DNA of 64,000 nucleotides from Actinophytocola oryzae (GCF_004364325.1 NZ_SOCP01000005.1:558001-622000); one strand, 5' to 3'; shown: positions 24,605 to 34,891, counted from the stretch's first letter. The notes: generated by a model not told the origin, from the sequence alone. Numbers and translations: made by a program.

Positions 24605-25849
24605 GTGCAGGATGGCAGCGGCCGCATCGTGGTACAGAACCTGACCAAGCACTTCGGTCAGGTCGCCGCGGTACAGAACCTCAGTTTCAACGTGGAGCCC
24701 GGGTCCGTCACCGGCTTCCTCGGTCCGAACGGTTCCGGCAAGACCACCACGTTGCGCATGCTGCTCGGGCTGGTGCGGCCGACGTCGGGGTGGTCGACGA
24801 TCAACGGTCAGCCGTTCGAACGGCTCGGCAACCCGGGACGCATCGTCGGCGGAGTGCTGGAGGCGCAGGGCTTCCACCCCGGACGCACGGCACGTGACCA
24901 CCTCAGGGTGTACGCAGCGGCCATGGGCGTCGCCGACCAGCGGGCCGACGACGTGCTCAACCTGGTCGGGCTCGGCGCCGCGGGCAACCGGGCCGCCGGC
25001 GGCTTCTCGCTCGGCATGAAACAGCGCCTCGCCCTCGCGACCGCCCTGCTCGGGGACCCGCAGGTGCTGGTGCTCGACGAGCCGGCCAACGGCCTCGACC
25101 CGGAGGGCATCGCCTGGCTGCGCTCGTTCCTCAAGGCGTTCGCGCAGAGTGGGCGGACCGTCCTCATCTCGAGTCACCTGCTGGCCGAGGTCGAGCAGAC
25201 CATCGACCAGGTGGTGATCATCAGCCGCGGCCAGACGATGTTCTACGGCCCGCTCGACGAGCTGCGCAAGTCGCAGCAGAGCAGGGTCATCGTGGCGCCT
25301 GCCGACCCGCAGAAGCTCGCGGTCGCGCTGCAGGAGGCCAGGATCACGAACGTCTCGCCGACCCCGGACGGCAAGCTGGCCATCGTCGGCGCGACGATCC
25401 AGCAGGTCGGCGACATCGCCGCGCAGGCAGGTGTCGCGCTGTACGGCGTGCACGAGGAGAAGGCCGACCTCGAGCAGCTCTTCTTCCGGCTGACGTCAGG
25501 CCAGTACGCCGGGCAGGCACCCTACGGGCAGGCCCCGCCGCCCGGCTGGGGCGCCCCGCCGCAACAGGGCTACGCGCCGGGCACCCCGCCCGGTGGCTAC
25601 CAGCAGGTCCCCCCGGGCTACGCGCCCCAGCAGGGCTACGCGCCGGGCACGCCGCCCGGCGGCGCCCCACAGCAACAGTGGCAACAGCAGGCCCAGTGGG
25701 CGCAGCCGCCCGCACAGGAGCAGCAGGCCTGGAGCCAGCAGCCGAGCGGACCGCTGCAGGTCCAGCCGGCACCGCCACCACCACCGCAGGACCCGACACC
25801 GCCCTCCGGTGACCAGTCCACCCCCGGCGCAGGCGGAGGTCACCAGTGA
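24605..25849 (+). CDS. ABC transporter ATP-binding protein with Gln/Pro-rich C-terminal tail
   Basis: A 414-residue ATPase. The N-terminal ~220 residues are a standard ABC domain: Walker A GPNGSGKTT, signature FSLGMKQR, Walker B VLVLDEPANGLDP, and the switch His in LISSHLL. Residues ~300-414 are a low-complexity Gly/Pro/Gln/Tyr tail with two copies of QQGYAPGTPPGG, of unknown use, perhaps a flexible or membrane-proximal region. The start is GTG 24605 with AGGAGG 4 bases upstream. It is coupled to a permease gene (TGATG), so together they form a two-component, ABC-2-like exporter of unknown cargo. Confidence 0.88.
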   Translation: MQDGSGRIVVQNLTKHFGQVAAVQNLSFNVEPGSVTGFLGPNGSGKTTTLRMLLGLVRPTSGWSTINGQPFERLGNPGRIVGGVLEAQGFHPGRTARDHLRVYAAAMGVADQRADDVLNLVGLGAAGNRAAGGFSLGMKQRLALATALLGDPQVLVLDEPANGLDPEGIAWLRSFLKAFAQSGRTVLISSHLLAEVEQTIDQVVIISRGQTMFYGPLDELRKSQQSRVIVAPADPQKLAVALQEARITNVSPTPDGKLAIVGATIQQVGDIAAQAGVALYGVHEEKADLEQLFFRLTSGQYAGQAPYGQAPPPGWGAPPQQGYAPGTPPGGYQQVPPGYAPQQGYAPGTPPGGAPQQQWQQQAQWAQPPAQEQQAWSQQPSGPLQVQPAPPPPPQDPTPPSGDQSTPGAGGGHQ

Positions 25850-26757
25850 TGGGTCTGCTGATCAAGGCCGAGTACCGCAAGATCATCACGACCAAGATGT
25901 GGTGGGCACTGCTCATCCCGTCGGTGTTGCTGGCGATCGGCTGGGCGTGGCTCGGCGGCTACTTCTTCTCCCAGGTGGCGAGCGGCCTCGGCGAGGTCTT
26001 CGACGACGCGGGCGTGAACGTCGACCTGGACAAGATGTCCTGGGCGTCCCTCGGTCTGACCAGGGCGATGAACTTCGCGACCCTGTTCCCGATGGTCTTC
26101 GGCGCGCTGGCCGTGGCGAGTGAGATCAACCGCAGGACCATCACGACGAGCTTCCTGACCGCCTCGACACGCAGCGCGGTCCTGACCGCCAAGGCGATCG
26201 TCTACGTGACGTGGGGCCTGGTCTACGGCGTCGTGGTGGCCCTCGGCGCGACGATCGGCACGGCGATCGGCTCCGACTCGGCCGTCCTGCCCGGCGCGGG
26301 CGACTGGATCATCATCCTGCTGACGGGCGTGCTGGCGTGCGTGCTCTGGACGCTGTTCGGCATGGGCGTCGGCGCGCTGCTCGGCTCCCCGGTGGCCGCG
26401 TTGCTGGTGCTGCTCCTGTACGCGGGGCTGGTCGGCCCCATCTCCGAGTTCGTGATCACCGGCGCGTCGAACTACTCGAACATCGCGGGCCTCATGCCGA
26501 ACGGGTCGGCGAACGGCCTGACCGGCTCGACGGCCGCGGAGCTGCTGTTCCAGCAGGCGAAGGACATGGTCGCGGCGAGCGGCCAGTCACAGGTGATCAC
26601 CGACGACGTCGTCAACGGCTTCAACCAGCTGGTCCGCTTCGCTGCCGGTGCCCCCGGCGCCTTCGCGATGTGGCTGAGCGGCCTGATCTTCGTCGCGTGG
26701 ACGGCCCTGTTCTTCGTGACGGGCATGGTCCGCAACAACTCGCGCGACATCACCTGA
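25849..26757 (+). CDS. ABC-2 type permease
   Basis: A 302-residue membrane protein with six predicted membrane spans: MWWALLIPSVLLAIGWAWLG near the N terminus, a large external loop, then FATLFPMVFGALAVASEI, the GLVYGVVVALGATIGTAI and IIILLTGVLACVLWTLFGMGVGAL segments, and a final FVAWTALFFVTG. SEINRRTITTSFLTASTR is the family's conserved loop after span 2. The ATG overlaps the ATPase stop by one base (TGATG); GTG 25846 is an alternative start. A 16-base-stem terminator follows. Confidence 0.85.
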   Translation: MGLLIKAEYRKIITTKMWWALLIPSVLLAIGWAWLGGYFFSQVASGLGEVFDDAGVNVDLDKMSWASLGLTRAMNFATLFPMVFGALAVASEINRRTITTSFLTASTRSAVLTAKAIVYVTWGLVYGVVVALGATIGTAIGSDSAVLPGAGDWIIILLTGVLACVLWTLFGMGVGALLGSPVAALLVLLLYAGLVGPISEFVITGASNYSNIAGLMPNGSANGLTGSTAAELLFQQAKDMVAASGQSQVITDDVVNGFNQLVRFAAGAPGAFAMWLSGLIFVAWTALFFVTGMVRNNSRDIT

Positions 26758-26771
26758 CCGAGCATCTCCCG

Positions 26772-26806
26772 CGAAGGGGGCCTGCCATCATGGCAGGCCC
26801 CCTTCG
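26772..26806 (+). terminator. Terminator after the ABC pair
   Basis: Perfect 16-base stem (26772-26787 with 26791-26806) and 3-base loop, just after the permease stop. Confidence 0.85.
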
Positions 26807-26925
26807 TCGTGAGAGGAGCCGTTCGCCGCGCGAGTGGAGACCACAGCAGGCGAATGGGAGGTTGTGCAAACTCTCACGTGTTCGAATCGTCGGGGTTGTC
26901 GGTGGTCGCGCCTAATGTGGAGCAC

Positions 26926-29900
26926 GTGTCAGATTCCTCCCCCGGCTGGATCCGCCGGCTCAGTGCCGCCTGTTGGCGGCACCGTCGGCTTGTCCTGCTC
27001 TCCGTCATCTCCTCGGTGATCGGCGTCGGCTTCCAGGCCGCCGGACCGCTGCTGGTGAAGCTCGTCGTCGACGACGCTGTCGCGGGCACCACGTCCCGGC
27101 TCGCCTGGCTGGTCGCGGCGATCATCCTCATGGAGCTGTCCACGTTCGTGACGGCGTTCGTGCGCCGCTACCTCGGCGGCCGCCTCGCACTCGACGTGCA
27201 GCACGACTTACGGCAGCAGGTCTTCGGTGCCGTGCAGCGGCTCGACGGAGCCAAACAGGACACGCTGCGCACCGGGCAGGTCGTCTCGCGTTCCATCACC
27301 GACCTGCAGATCGTGCAGGGCCTCCTCATGATGGTCCCGCTGTCGGTCGGCACGGTCGTGTTCGCGGTGGCCGCGTTCGGCGCGATGCTGTGGCTCTCGC
27401 CGTTCCTGACACTGATCGCGCTCGTCGTCATGCCGGTCGTCGCGGTGGTCGCGGTCAAGAGCCGCACGGTGCTCTTCCCCGCGTCGTGGTCGGCGCAGCA
27501 GCGGGCGGCCGACCTCGCCCAGCACGTCGAGGAGACCGTCACCGGCGTCCGCGTGGTCAAGGGCTTCGGCCAGGAACTGCGGGAGATCAGGCGACTGGAC
27601 CGCGCGGCACGCACCCTGTTCGGCGAGCGGATGCGCACGGCCAAGCTGACCTCGATGCGGGCCGCGACGCTCGTGGCCATGCCCGCGGCAGGCCAGGTCG
27701 CGGTGCTGGCACTCGGTGGCTTCATGGCCATGAACGGGCAGGTCACGCTGGGCACGTTCCTCGCGTTCGCGAGCTACGTGGCGAGCCTCGTCGGTCCGAC
27801 GCGACTGCTGTCGGGCCTGCTCGTCAACGTGCAGCTGGCCCGGGCGGGCGTCGAGCGGGTGTACGAGCTGATCGACTCGCACCCGACGGTCGTCGACGCG
27901 CCGGACGCCGTGGACGTGCCGGAGGGTCCAGCGGGGGTGCGGCTCGACGACGTCCGGTTCGGCTACACCCGCAGCGAGCCGGTGCTGGACGGCGTCTCGT
28001 TCGAGGTGCGGCCGGGCGAGACCCTGGCGCTGGTCGGCACCGCGGGCTCGGGCAAGTCGACGGTGTCCCTGCTCCTGCCGCGCTTCTACGACGTGCACGA
28101 AGGCTCGATTTCCGTGGCGGGGGTGGACATCCGGGACCTGCGGCAGGCCTCGCTGCGCGGCACGGTCGGGGTGGTGTTCGAGGAGGCGTTCCTCTTCTCC
28201 GACAGCGTGCGCACCAACATCGCGTACGGCAGGCCGGGCGCCACGGACGACGAGATCCGGGCGGCGGCACGTGCGGCGCAGGCCGACGGGTTCATCTCCG
28301 CCCTGCCGGACGGCTACGACACGGTGGTCGGCGAACGCGGGCTGACGCTGTCGGGAGGGCAGCGCCAGCGGGTGGCCCTTGCCAGGGCGCTGCTGTCCGA
28401 CCCACGCGTCCTGGTGCTCGACGACGCGACGTCCGCCGTGGACACCGCGACCGAGGCGGCCATCCACGACACGCTGCGGGCCGTCACCCGCGACCGCACG
28501 ACGCTGCTGATCGCGCACCGCAGGTCGACGCTGGCGCTCGCCGACCGGATCGCGGTGCTCGACAGGGGCAGGGTCGTCGACATCGGCACCCACGAGGAGC
28601 TGACCGCGCGGTGCGAGCTGTACCGGTCGCTGCTCGCAGGGCCCGGCGAGGTCATCGAGGAGAAGAGCAGGCTCCCCGTCGACCTGGTCCCCGGCCCGGA
28701 CGGCTGGACGCCGCAGCTGTGGCCCGAGGAGGCCGAGGAGTACACGGGCACCAGGACGCCGGAGGTGTCGGTCGGCGCGCCACGACGAGGTGGCACGCCC
28801 GCGGGTGGGCCGATGACCGGCGCACTGAACGGCACGCCGCCGACACCCGAGCTGCTCGAACGGGTGGCCGCGCTCCCGCCTGCCGACGAGCAACCGGTGC
28901 TGCGTGGTGAGGACCCGACCGCGCCGGACCCCGGGTTCCGCCTACGGCGCCTGCTCAGGCCGGTGCGCATGATGCTGCTGGTCGTGGCCGTGTTGGTGAT
29001 CGGCGACGCGGTGCTGTCGATGTCACTGCCGTTGCTGGTCCAGCAGGGCGTCGACAAGGGCGTGGTCACGGGGAACGGCACGGCGTTGTGGGTGGTGACG
29101 GCGGTCGCGGCGGTCCTCGTGGCACTGAGCTTCGCGGACAACGCGGTCAACACCGTGCTGACCGCGCGGGTGGGTGAGCGGCTGCTCTACCTGCTGCGGG
29201 TGCGCAGCTACGCCCACCTGCAGCGGCTCGGGCTCGACTACTTCGAGCGCGAGATGGCCGGCCGCATCATGACGAGGATGACCACGGACGTCGACGCGCT
29301 GTCGACGTTCCTGCAGACGGGCCTGGTGAGCGCGCTCGCGAGCGTGCTGACGGTCGTCACGATCACCGTGGCGATCGTGGCCACCGACCCCGGGCTCGCG
29401 CTGGTGGCACTGGCCGTGGTGCCGCTGCTCGTCCTGGCGACGGTGGTCTTCCAGCGACTGTCGACGGTGGCGTACACACAGGCCCGCGAGCAGGTCAGTG
29501 CCGTCAACGCGGACATGCAGGAGAACGTGTCCGGGCTGCGGGTGGCGCAGGCGTTCACGCGGGAGGAGCACTCCGCGCGGGAGTTCGCCCAGCGCAGCGA
29601 CACCTACCGGCGCACGAGGCTGCGGGCGCAGCGGTACGTCGCGACGTACTTCCCGTTCGTGGCGCTGCTGGCGGGGATCGCGCAGGCGGCGGTGCTGGTC
29701 GTCGGCGCGCGGCGGGTGGCGTCCGGCGAGCTGCCGGTCGGCGTGCTGCTGGCGTTCATGCTGTACCTGAACCTGTTCTTCTCCCCGGTACAGCAGCTGT
29801 CCGGCGTGTTCGACGGCTACCAGCAGGCGAGGGTCGGCCTGCGGCGGATCGCGGAGCTGCTGCGCACCCCCAGCTCGGTGGAACCGCCTGCCGCGCCGGT

Positions 29901-30759
29901 GCCGGTCCCGCCGAGGCTTGCGGGCGCGGTGGAGCTGCGGGACGTCACGTTCGCCTACCCGGGCACGGAACAACCCGCCGTGGCCGGCATCAACCTGACC
30001 GTGGCACCCGGCGAGACGGTGGCACTCGTCGGCGCCACCGGCGCGGGCAAGTCGACGGTGGTGAAGCTGATCGCCCGGTTCTACGACCCGACGGGAGGGC
30101 GGGTGCTGGTCGACGGCGTGGACCTGCGGGACTACGACCCGTCGGAGTTCCGGCGCCGGCTGGGCGTCGTGCCGCAGGAGGCGCACCTGTTCAGCGGGGA
30201 CGTGGCGAGCAACGTGGGCTACGGCGAGGCGCAGGACGGTGTCAGGAAGGGCACGAACGGGGACCGGGTCGCCATCGAGTCGGCGGTGCGGTCGGTCGGG
30301 GCGCTGGCGATGGTCGCGGATCTGCCCGACGGGTTCCGGCAGCAGGTCGGAGAGCGCGGGCAAGGGCTTTCCGCGGGTCAGCGACAGCTGATCGCGCTGG
30401 CTCGGGCGGAGCTGGTCCGGCCGGACGTGCTGCTGCTCGACGAGGCGACGGCCGCGCTCGACCCGGCGACGGAGTCCCTGGTGCTGGCCGCGAGCGAGCG
30501 GCTGGCCGCGCCGAGGACGACGTTCGTGGTGGCACACCGGCTCGCGACGGCGGCCAGGGCCGACCGCATCGTGGTCATGGACGGCGGCCGCATCGTCGAG
30601 GTGGGCACGCACGAGGAGCTGCTGGCAGCGGCGGGCCGCTACGCCATGTTGTGGCGGCACGGCACGGCGGAGTACGGGGCGGACGGGGTGGGTCACGAAC
30701 TCGACCGGTTCGCCGACAACTCGGGCAGAGAGGAAGTTCCCGACCACTCAGCGCTGTGA
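26926..30759 (+). CDS. Fused heterodimer-type ABC exporter (TMD-NBD-TMD-NBD)
   Basis: A 1277-residue single-chain exporter made of two half-transporters. Half 1: six spans, then an NBD with Walker A GTAGSGKST, signature LSGGQRQR, and Walker B LVLDDATSAVD. Half 2 repeats the order with GATGAGKST, signature LSAGQRQL, and LLLDEATAALD. The catalytic Glu after Walker B is Asp in half 1, and the signature Gly-Gly is Ala-Gly in half 2. These two changes fall in the same composite ATP site, so one site is degenerate, as in heterodimeric multidrug exporters (e.g. BmrCD, TM287/288) and the fused mycobacterial Rv0194 type. I start at GTG 26926, 7 bases after TAATGT. The cargo is unknown. Confidence 0.87.
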   Translation: MSDSSPGWIRRLSAACWRHRRLVLLSVISSVIGVGFQAAGPLLVKLVVDDAVAGTTSRLAWLVAAIILMELSTFVTAFVRRYLGGRLALDVQHDLRQQVFGAVQRLDGAKQDTLRTGQVVSRSITDLQIVQGLLMMVPLSVGTVVFAVAAFGAMLWLSPFLTLIALVVMPVVAVVAVKSRTVLFPASWSAQQRAADLAQHVEETVTGVRVVKGFGQELREIRRLDRAARTLFGERMRTAKLTSMRAATLVAMPAAGQVAVLALGGFMAMNGQVTLGTFLAFASYVASLVGPTRLLSGLLVNVQLARAGVERVYELIDSHPTVVDAPDAVDVPEGPAGVRLDDVRFGYTRSEPVLDGVSFEVRPGETLALVGTAGSGKSTVSLLLPRFYDVHEGSISVAGVDIRDLRQASLRGTVGVVFEEAFLFSDSVRTNIAYGRPGATDDEIRAAARAAQADGFISALPDGYDTVVGERGLTLSGGQRQRVALARALLSDPRVLVLDDATSAVDTATEAAIHDTLRAVTRDRTTLLIAHRRSTLALADRIAVLDRGRVVDIGTHEELTARCELYRSLLAGPGEVIEEKSRLPVDLVPGPDGWTPQLWPEEAEEYTGTRTPEVSVGAPRRGGTPAGGPMTGALNGTPPTPELLERVAALPPADEQPVLRGEDPTAPDPGFRLRRLLRPVRMMLLVVAVLVIGDAVLSMSLPLLVQQGVDKGVVTGNGTALWVVTAVAAVLVALSFADNAVNTVLTARVGERLLYLLRVRSYAHLQRLGLDYFEREMAGRIMTRMTTDVDALSTFLQTGLVSALASVLTVVTITVAIVATDPGLALVALAVVPLLVLATVVFQRLSTVAYTQAREQVSAVNADMQENVSGLRVAQAFTREEHSAREFAQRSDTYRRTRLRAQRYVATYFPFVALLAGIAQAAVLVVGARRVASGELPVGVLLAFMLYLNLFFSPVQQLSGVFDGYQQARVGLRRIAELLRTPSSVEPPAAPVPVPPRLAGAVELRDVTFAYPGTEQPAVAGINLTVAPGETVALVGATGAGKSTVVKLIARFYDPTGGRVLVDGVDLRDYDPSEFRRRLGVVPQEAHLFSGDVASNVGYGEAQDGVRKGTNGDRVAIESAVRSVGALAMVADLPDGFRQQVGERGQGLSAGQRQLIALARAELVRPDVLLLDEATAALDPATESLVLAASERLAAPRTTFVVAHRLATAARADRIVVMDGGRIVEVGTHEELLAAAGRYAMLWRHGTAEYGADGVGHELDRFADNSGREEVPDHSAL

Positions 30760-31092
30760 ACCGACCGTCCACCGATACGGACCGGGTGATCATTCTGACA
30801 CCAACGGGCGATGCCGTGCGTCCGTCCCACGGCCCGGACCCGAAGCATGAGGCGTTCACCACAGTCAACGGGCCGGAAACGGACCAAGCAGACGCCGACG
30901 CTTCACTTGGACCGACTACCGACACGCTGGGAGACAATGCGAGTATCACGAACTAGCGGCATCCCGGGGGCACATTCGATCATCTATGTGACCTGCGGTC
31001 CTTCTCCCGAGTCGGCACCACGTCACTCGCGTGGGGGACTAGCCTGGGGGTGCCAGTCAGTATCACTAACAGATCGAGATAGATAGAGGCGA
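30760..31092 (+). other. Intergenic region before kgd
   Basis: About 330 bases with moderate composition and no convincing gene; short open frames overlap and lack start signals. It should carry the kgd promoter. No riboswitch-like structure was recognised. Confidence 0.5.
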
Positions 31093-34000
31093 GTGCCTGC
31101 CGTGTCCAGCAGCAGCCCTGCGTCGCAGTTCGGCCCCAATGAGTGGCTCGTAGAGGAGATGTACGAGCAGTTCCTCGCTGACCCGTCGTCAGTGGACTCA
31201 GCGTGGCACGACTTCTTCGCCGACTACAAGCCGACACAGCGCGTGGCGAACAAGGCCGCGGGCGAGACGAAGAGCGAAACCGGCGCCGCGAAGACCGCGA
31301 CGGTGGCCAAGGTCACGAAGCCGACAACGCCGTCTTCGCCCACGTCGCCGCCGAACCAGAGCGAGACCAACGGCCAGGCCAGGACCGCCCCGGCGGCGTC
31401 GAGGCCTGCCGCGAAGACGGCCCAGGCGTCGAAGCCCGCCGCGCCTGCCGCGAAGGCAGCCGCGCCGGAGCGCCAGGCCGCGCCCGCCAAGCCTGCCGCC
31501 GCGCAGGCGAAGCCCGACGCGAAGTCCGACGCCAAGAAGGACGGCGAGGAGGTCAGGCCACTGCGTGGCGCGGCAGCCGCGATCGCCAAGAACATGGACA
31601 TCTCGCTGACCATCCCGACCGCGACGAGCGTGCGGGCCGTGCCGGCGAAGCTGCTGTTCGACAACCGCATCGTGATCAACAACCACCTGCGGCGCACGCG
31701 TGGCGGCAAGGTCTCCTTCACCCACCTGATCGGGTACGCGCTGGTTCGCGCGCTGCGTGACTTCCCCAACATGAACCGGCACTACGCCGAGGTCAACGGC
31801 AAGCCGAACCTCGTGACGCCGGAACACGTCAACCTGGGCCTCGCGATCGACCTGCCCGCCAGGGACGGCGGCCGCACGCTGGTCGTCGCGTCCATCAAGA
31901 ACTGCGAGGGCATGACCTTCACGCGGTTCTGGCAGGCCTACGAGGACATCATCCGCAAGGCCCGCAACGGCGCGCTGACCGCGGACGACTTCGCGGGCAC
32001 CACGATCTCGCTGACCAATCCGGGCACCATCGGCACGAACCACTCGATGCCACGCCTGACCAAGGGCCAGGGCGCGATCATCGGCGTCGGCGCCATGGAG
32101 TACCCGGCGCAGTACCAGGGCACGAGCGAGAAGACCCTCACCGAGCTGGCCGTCAGCAAGATCATCACGCTGACCTCGACGTACGACCACCGCATCATCC
32201 AGGGTGCGGAGTCCGGCGAGTTCCTGCGCCGGGTGCACCAGCTCATGCTGGGCGAGGACAACTTCTACGACGACATCTTCACGTCGCTGCGCCTGCCCTA
32301 CGAGCCGGTCCGCTGGGTCGAGGACATCCCGGAAGGCGCGATCGACAAGACGACGCGCGTCATCGGCCTCGTCGACACCTACCGCACGCGCGGCCACCTG
32401 ATGGCCGACGTCGACCCGCTGAACTACCGCCAGCGCAAGCACGAGGACCTCGACATCCTGTCCCACGGCCTCACGCTGTGGGACCTGGACCGCGAGTTCC
32501 CGGTCGGCGGGTTCGCGGGCAAGGAGCGGATGAAGCTCCGCGACGTCCTCGGCGTGCTGCGCGACAGCTACTGCCGCACGGTCGGCGTCGAGTACACCTA
32601 CATCCTGGACCCGTCCGAGCGCCGCTGGATCCAGCAGCGCGTGGAGGTCCCGCACGCGAAGCCCGCGCAGGCCGTGCAGAAGTACATCCTGTCGAAGCTG
32701 AACGCGGCAGAGGCCTTCGAGACGTTCCTGCAGACCAAGTACGTCGGCCAGAAGCGGTTCTCGCTCGAGGGTGGCGAGTCGGTCATCGCGCTGCTCGACA
32801 CGATCCTCGACAAGGCGGCCGAGTACGAGCTGGACGAGGTCGTCATCGGCATGCCGCACCGCGGCAGGCTGAACGTGCTGGCCAACATCGTCGGCAAGCC
32901 GATCTCGCAGATCTTCCAGGAGTTCGAGGGCAACCTCGACCCCGGCCAGGCACACGGCTCCGGCGACGTGAAGTACCACCTGGGTGCGGAGGGCAAGTAC
33001 TTCCGCATGTTCGGCGACGGCGAGACCAAGGTGACGCTGACCGCCAACCCCTCGCACCTGGAGACCGTCGACCCGGTGCTCGAGGGCATCGTCCGCGCCA
33101 AGCAGGACCTGCTCGACAAGGGCCACGGCGGCTTCACGGTCCTGCCGGTCGCCCTGCACGGCGACGCGGCGTTCGCGGGCCAGGGCGTGGTCGCGGAGAC
33201 GCTGAACCTCGCGCTGCTGCGTGGCTACCGCACCGGCGGCACCGTCCACGTGATCATCAACAACCAGGTCGGCTTCACGACCGCGCCGGAGCACTCGCGC
33301 TCGTCGCAGTACGCGACCGACGTCGCGAAGATGATCCAGGCGCCGGTGTTCCACGTGAACGGCGACGACCCCGAGGCGTGCTACTGGGTCGCGCAGCTGG
33401 CCATGGACTACCGCCAGGCGTTCAACAAGGACGTCGTGATCGACATGGTCTGCTACCGCCGCCGCGGCCACAACGAGGGCGACGACCCCTCGATGACGCA
33501 GCCCGCGATGTACGACATCATCGACACGAAGCGCAGCGTCCGTAAGACCTACACCGAGGCCCTGATCGGCCGTGGTGACATCTCGGTGGACGAGGCGGAG
33601 AAGGCGCTGCGGGACTTCTCGTCGCAGCTGGAGCACGTCTTCAACGAGGTGCGCGAGCTGGAGAAGCACCCGATCACGGCGAGCCCGTCGGTGGAGTCCG
33701 AGCAGCAGGTCCCCGCGAAGCTGTCGACGAACATCAGCCGCGAGGTGCTGGAGAAGATCGCCGACGCACACGTCAGGCTGCCGGAGGGCTTCTCACCGCA
33801 CCCACGCGTGAAGCCGGTGCTGGAGCGCCGCGCGAAGATGGCGCGCGAGGGCCACATCGACTGGGCCTTCGGCGAGCTGCTGGCGTTCGGCTCGCTGAAC
33901 CTGGAGGGCCACATGGTCCGCCTGGCGGGCCAGGACTCGCGGCGTGGCACGTTCGTGCAGCGGCACGCGGTGATCGTGGACCGCAAGACGGGCAAGGAGT

Positions 34001-34887
34001 ACGTGCCCCTGCAGAACCTGTCCGACGACCAGGGCAAGTTCCTGGCCTACGACTCGGCGCTGTCGGAGTACGCGGCGGTCGGCTTCGAGTACGGCTACTC
34101 GGTGGCGAACCCGGACGCACTGGTCCTGTGGGAGGCGCAGTTCGGCGACTTCGTCAACGGCGCCCAGTCGGTCATCGACGAGTACATCTCCTCGTCGGAG
34201 GCCAAGTGGGGCCAGCGAAGCGACGTCGTCATGCTGCTGCCGCACGGCCACGAGGGCCAGGGCCCCGACCACACGTCGGGCCGCATCGAGCGCTGGCTGC
34301 AGCTGTGCGCCGAGGGCTCGATGACCGTGGCGGTGCCGTCGACGCCCGCGAACTACTTCCACCTGCTGCGCCGCCACGCGCTCGACGGCGTGCAGCGCCC
34401 GCTGGTGGTCTTCACCCCGAAGTCCATGCTGCGCAACAAGGCCGCGGTCAGCTCGGTGGAGGACTTCACGGACGAGGCCAGGTTCAGCCCGATCATCGAC
34501 GACCCGGCCAACCCGGACCCGGACAAGGTCACGAAGCTGCTGCTGGTGTCGGGCAAGCTCTACTACGAGCTGGCCGCCGAACGCGAGAACCGAGGCGGCG
34601 TGCCGGAGGCGGCGCTCGTCAGGTTCGAGCAGCTGTACCCGGTCCCGGTGAAGCGGCTGGGCGCGATCCTCGAGAAGTACCCGAACGTGGAGGAGATCCG
34701 CTGGGTGCAGGAGGAGCCGGCGAACCAGGGCGCGTGGCCGTTCTACGGCCTGCACCTGCGGGAGCTGTACCCCGACCTGCCGAGGCTGGTCCGCGTGTCC
34801 CGCCGCGTGATGGCCGCCCCGTCGGCAGGCTCGGGCAAGGTCCACGAGGTCGAACAGCGCGAAATCATCGAGAAGGCGTTCAGCTGA
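31093..34887 (+). CDS. kgd: Multifunctional 2-oxoglutarate metabolism enzyme (2-oxoglutarate dehydrogenase E1/E2, Kgd)
   Basis: A 1264-residue fused enzyme of actinobacterial type. Residues 1-45 are an E1 N-terminal segment (NEWLVEEMYEQFLADP). Residues ~50-155 are an Ala/Pro/Lys-rich linker, ~160-390 an E2 acyltransferase-like catalytic domain (TYDHRIIQGAESGEF), and the rest a thiamine-diphosphate E1 domain with VVIGMPHRGRLNVL, GDVKYHLG, LHGDAAFAGQGVV and a C-terminal PHGHEGQGPDHTS. It acts in the TCA cycle, with the lipoyl E2/E3 of pyruvate dehydrogenase or as a 2-oxoglutarate decarboxylase/carboligase. No FHA/GarA gene is near. The start is GTG after GAGGCGAG. Confidence 0.95.
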   Translation: MPAVSSSSPASQFGPNEWLVEEMYEQFLADPSSVDSAWHDFFADYKPTQRVANKAAGETKSETGAAKTATVAKVTKPTTPSSPTSPPNQSETNGQARTAPAASRPAAKTAQASKPAAPAAKAAAPERQAAPAKPAAAQAKPDAKSDAKKDGEEVRPLRGAAAAIAKNMDISLTIPTATSVRAVPAKLLFDNRIVINNHLRRTRGGKVSFTHLIGYALVRALRDFPNMNRHYAEVNGKPNLVTPEHVNLGLAIDLPARDGGRTLVVASIKNCEGMTFTRFWQAYEDIIRKARNGALTADDFAGTTISLTNPGTIGTNHSMPRLTKGQGAIIGVGAMEYPAQYQGTSEKTLTELAVSKIITLTSTYDHRIIQGAESGEFLRRVHQLMLGEDNFYDDIFTSLRLPYEPVRWVEDIPEGAIDKTTRVIGLVDTYRTRGHLMADVDPLNYRQRKHEDLDILSHGLTLWDLDREFPVGGFAGKERMKLRDVLGVLRDSYCRTVGVEYTYILDPSERRWIQQRVEVPHAKPAQAVQKYILSKLNAAEAFETFLQTKYVGQKRFSLEGGESVIALLDTILDKAAEYELDEVVIGMPHRGRLNVLANIVGKPISQIFQEFEGNLDPGQAHGSGDVKYHLGAEGKYFRMFGDGETKVTLTANPSHLETVDPVLEGIVRAKQDLLDKGHGGFTVLPVALHGDAAFAGQGVVAETLNLALLRGYRTGGTVHVIINNQVGFTTAPEHSRSSQYATDVAKMIQAPVFHVNGDDPEACYWVAQLAMDYRQAFNKDVVIDMVCYRRRGHNEGDDPSMTQPAMYDIIDTKRSVRKTYTEALIGRGDISVDEAEKALRDFSSQLEHVFNEVRELEKHPITASPSVESEQQVPAKLSTNISREVLEKIADAHVRLPEGFSPHPRVKPVLERRAKMAREGHIDWAFGELLAFGSLNLEGHMVRLAGQDSRRGTFVQRHAVIVDRKTGKEYVPLQNLSDDQGKFLAYDSALSEYAAVGFEYGYSVANPDALVLWEAQFGDFVNGAQSVIDEYISSSEAKWGQRSDVVMLLPHGHEGQGPDHTSGRIERWLQLCAEGSMTVAVPSTPANYFHLLRRHALDGVQRPLVVFTPKSMLRNKAAVSSVEDFTDEARFSPIIDDPANPDPDKVTKLLLVSGKLYYELAAERENRGGVPEAALVRFEQLYPVPVKRLGAILEKYPNVEEIRWVQEEPANQGAWPFYGLHLRELYPDLPRLVRVSRRVMAAPSAGSGKVHEVEQREIIEKAFS

Positions 34888-34891
34888 CACG

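Noticed and set aside
30651..31086. Short frames between the ABC exporter and kgd
   Set aside because: Overlapping, no ribosome binding sites, no recognisable protein features; more likely promoter DNA.
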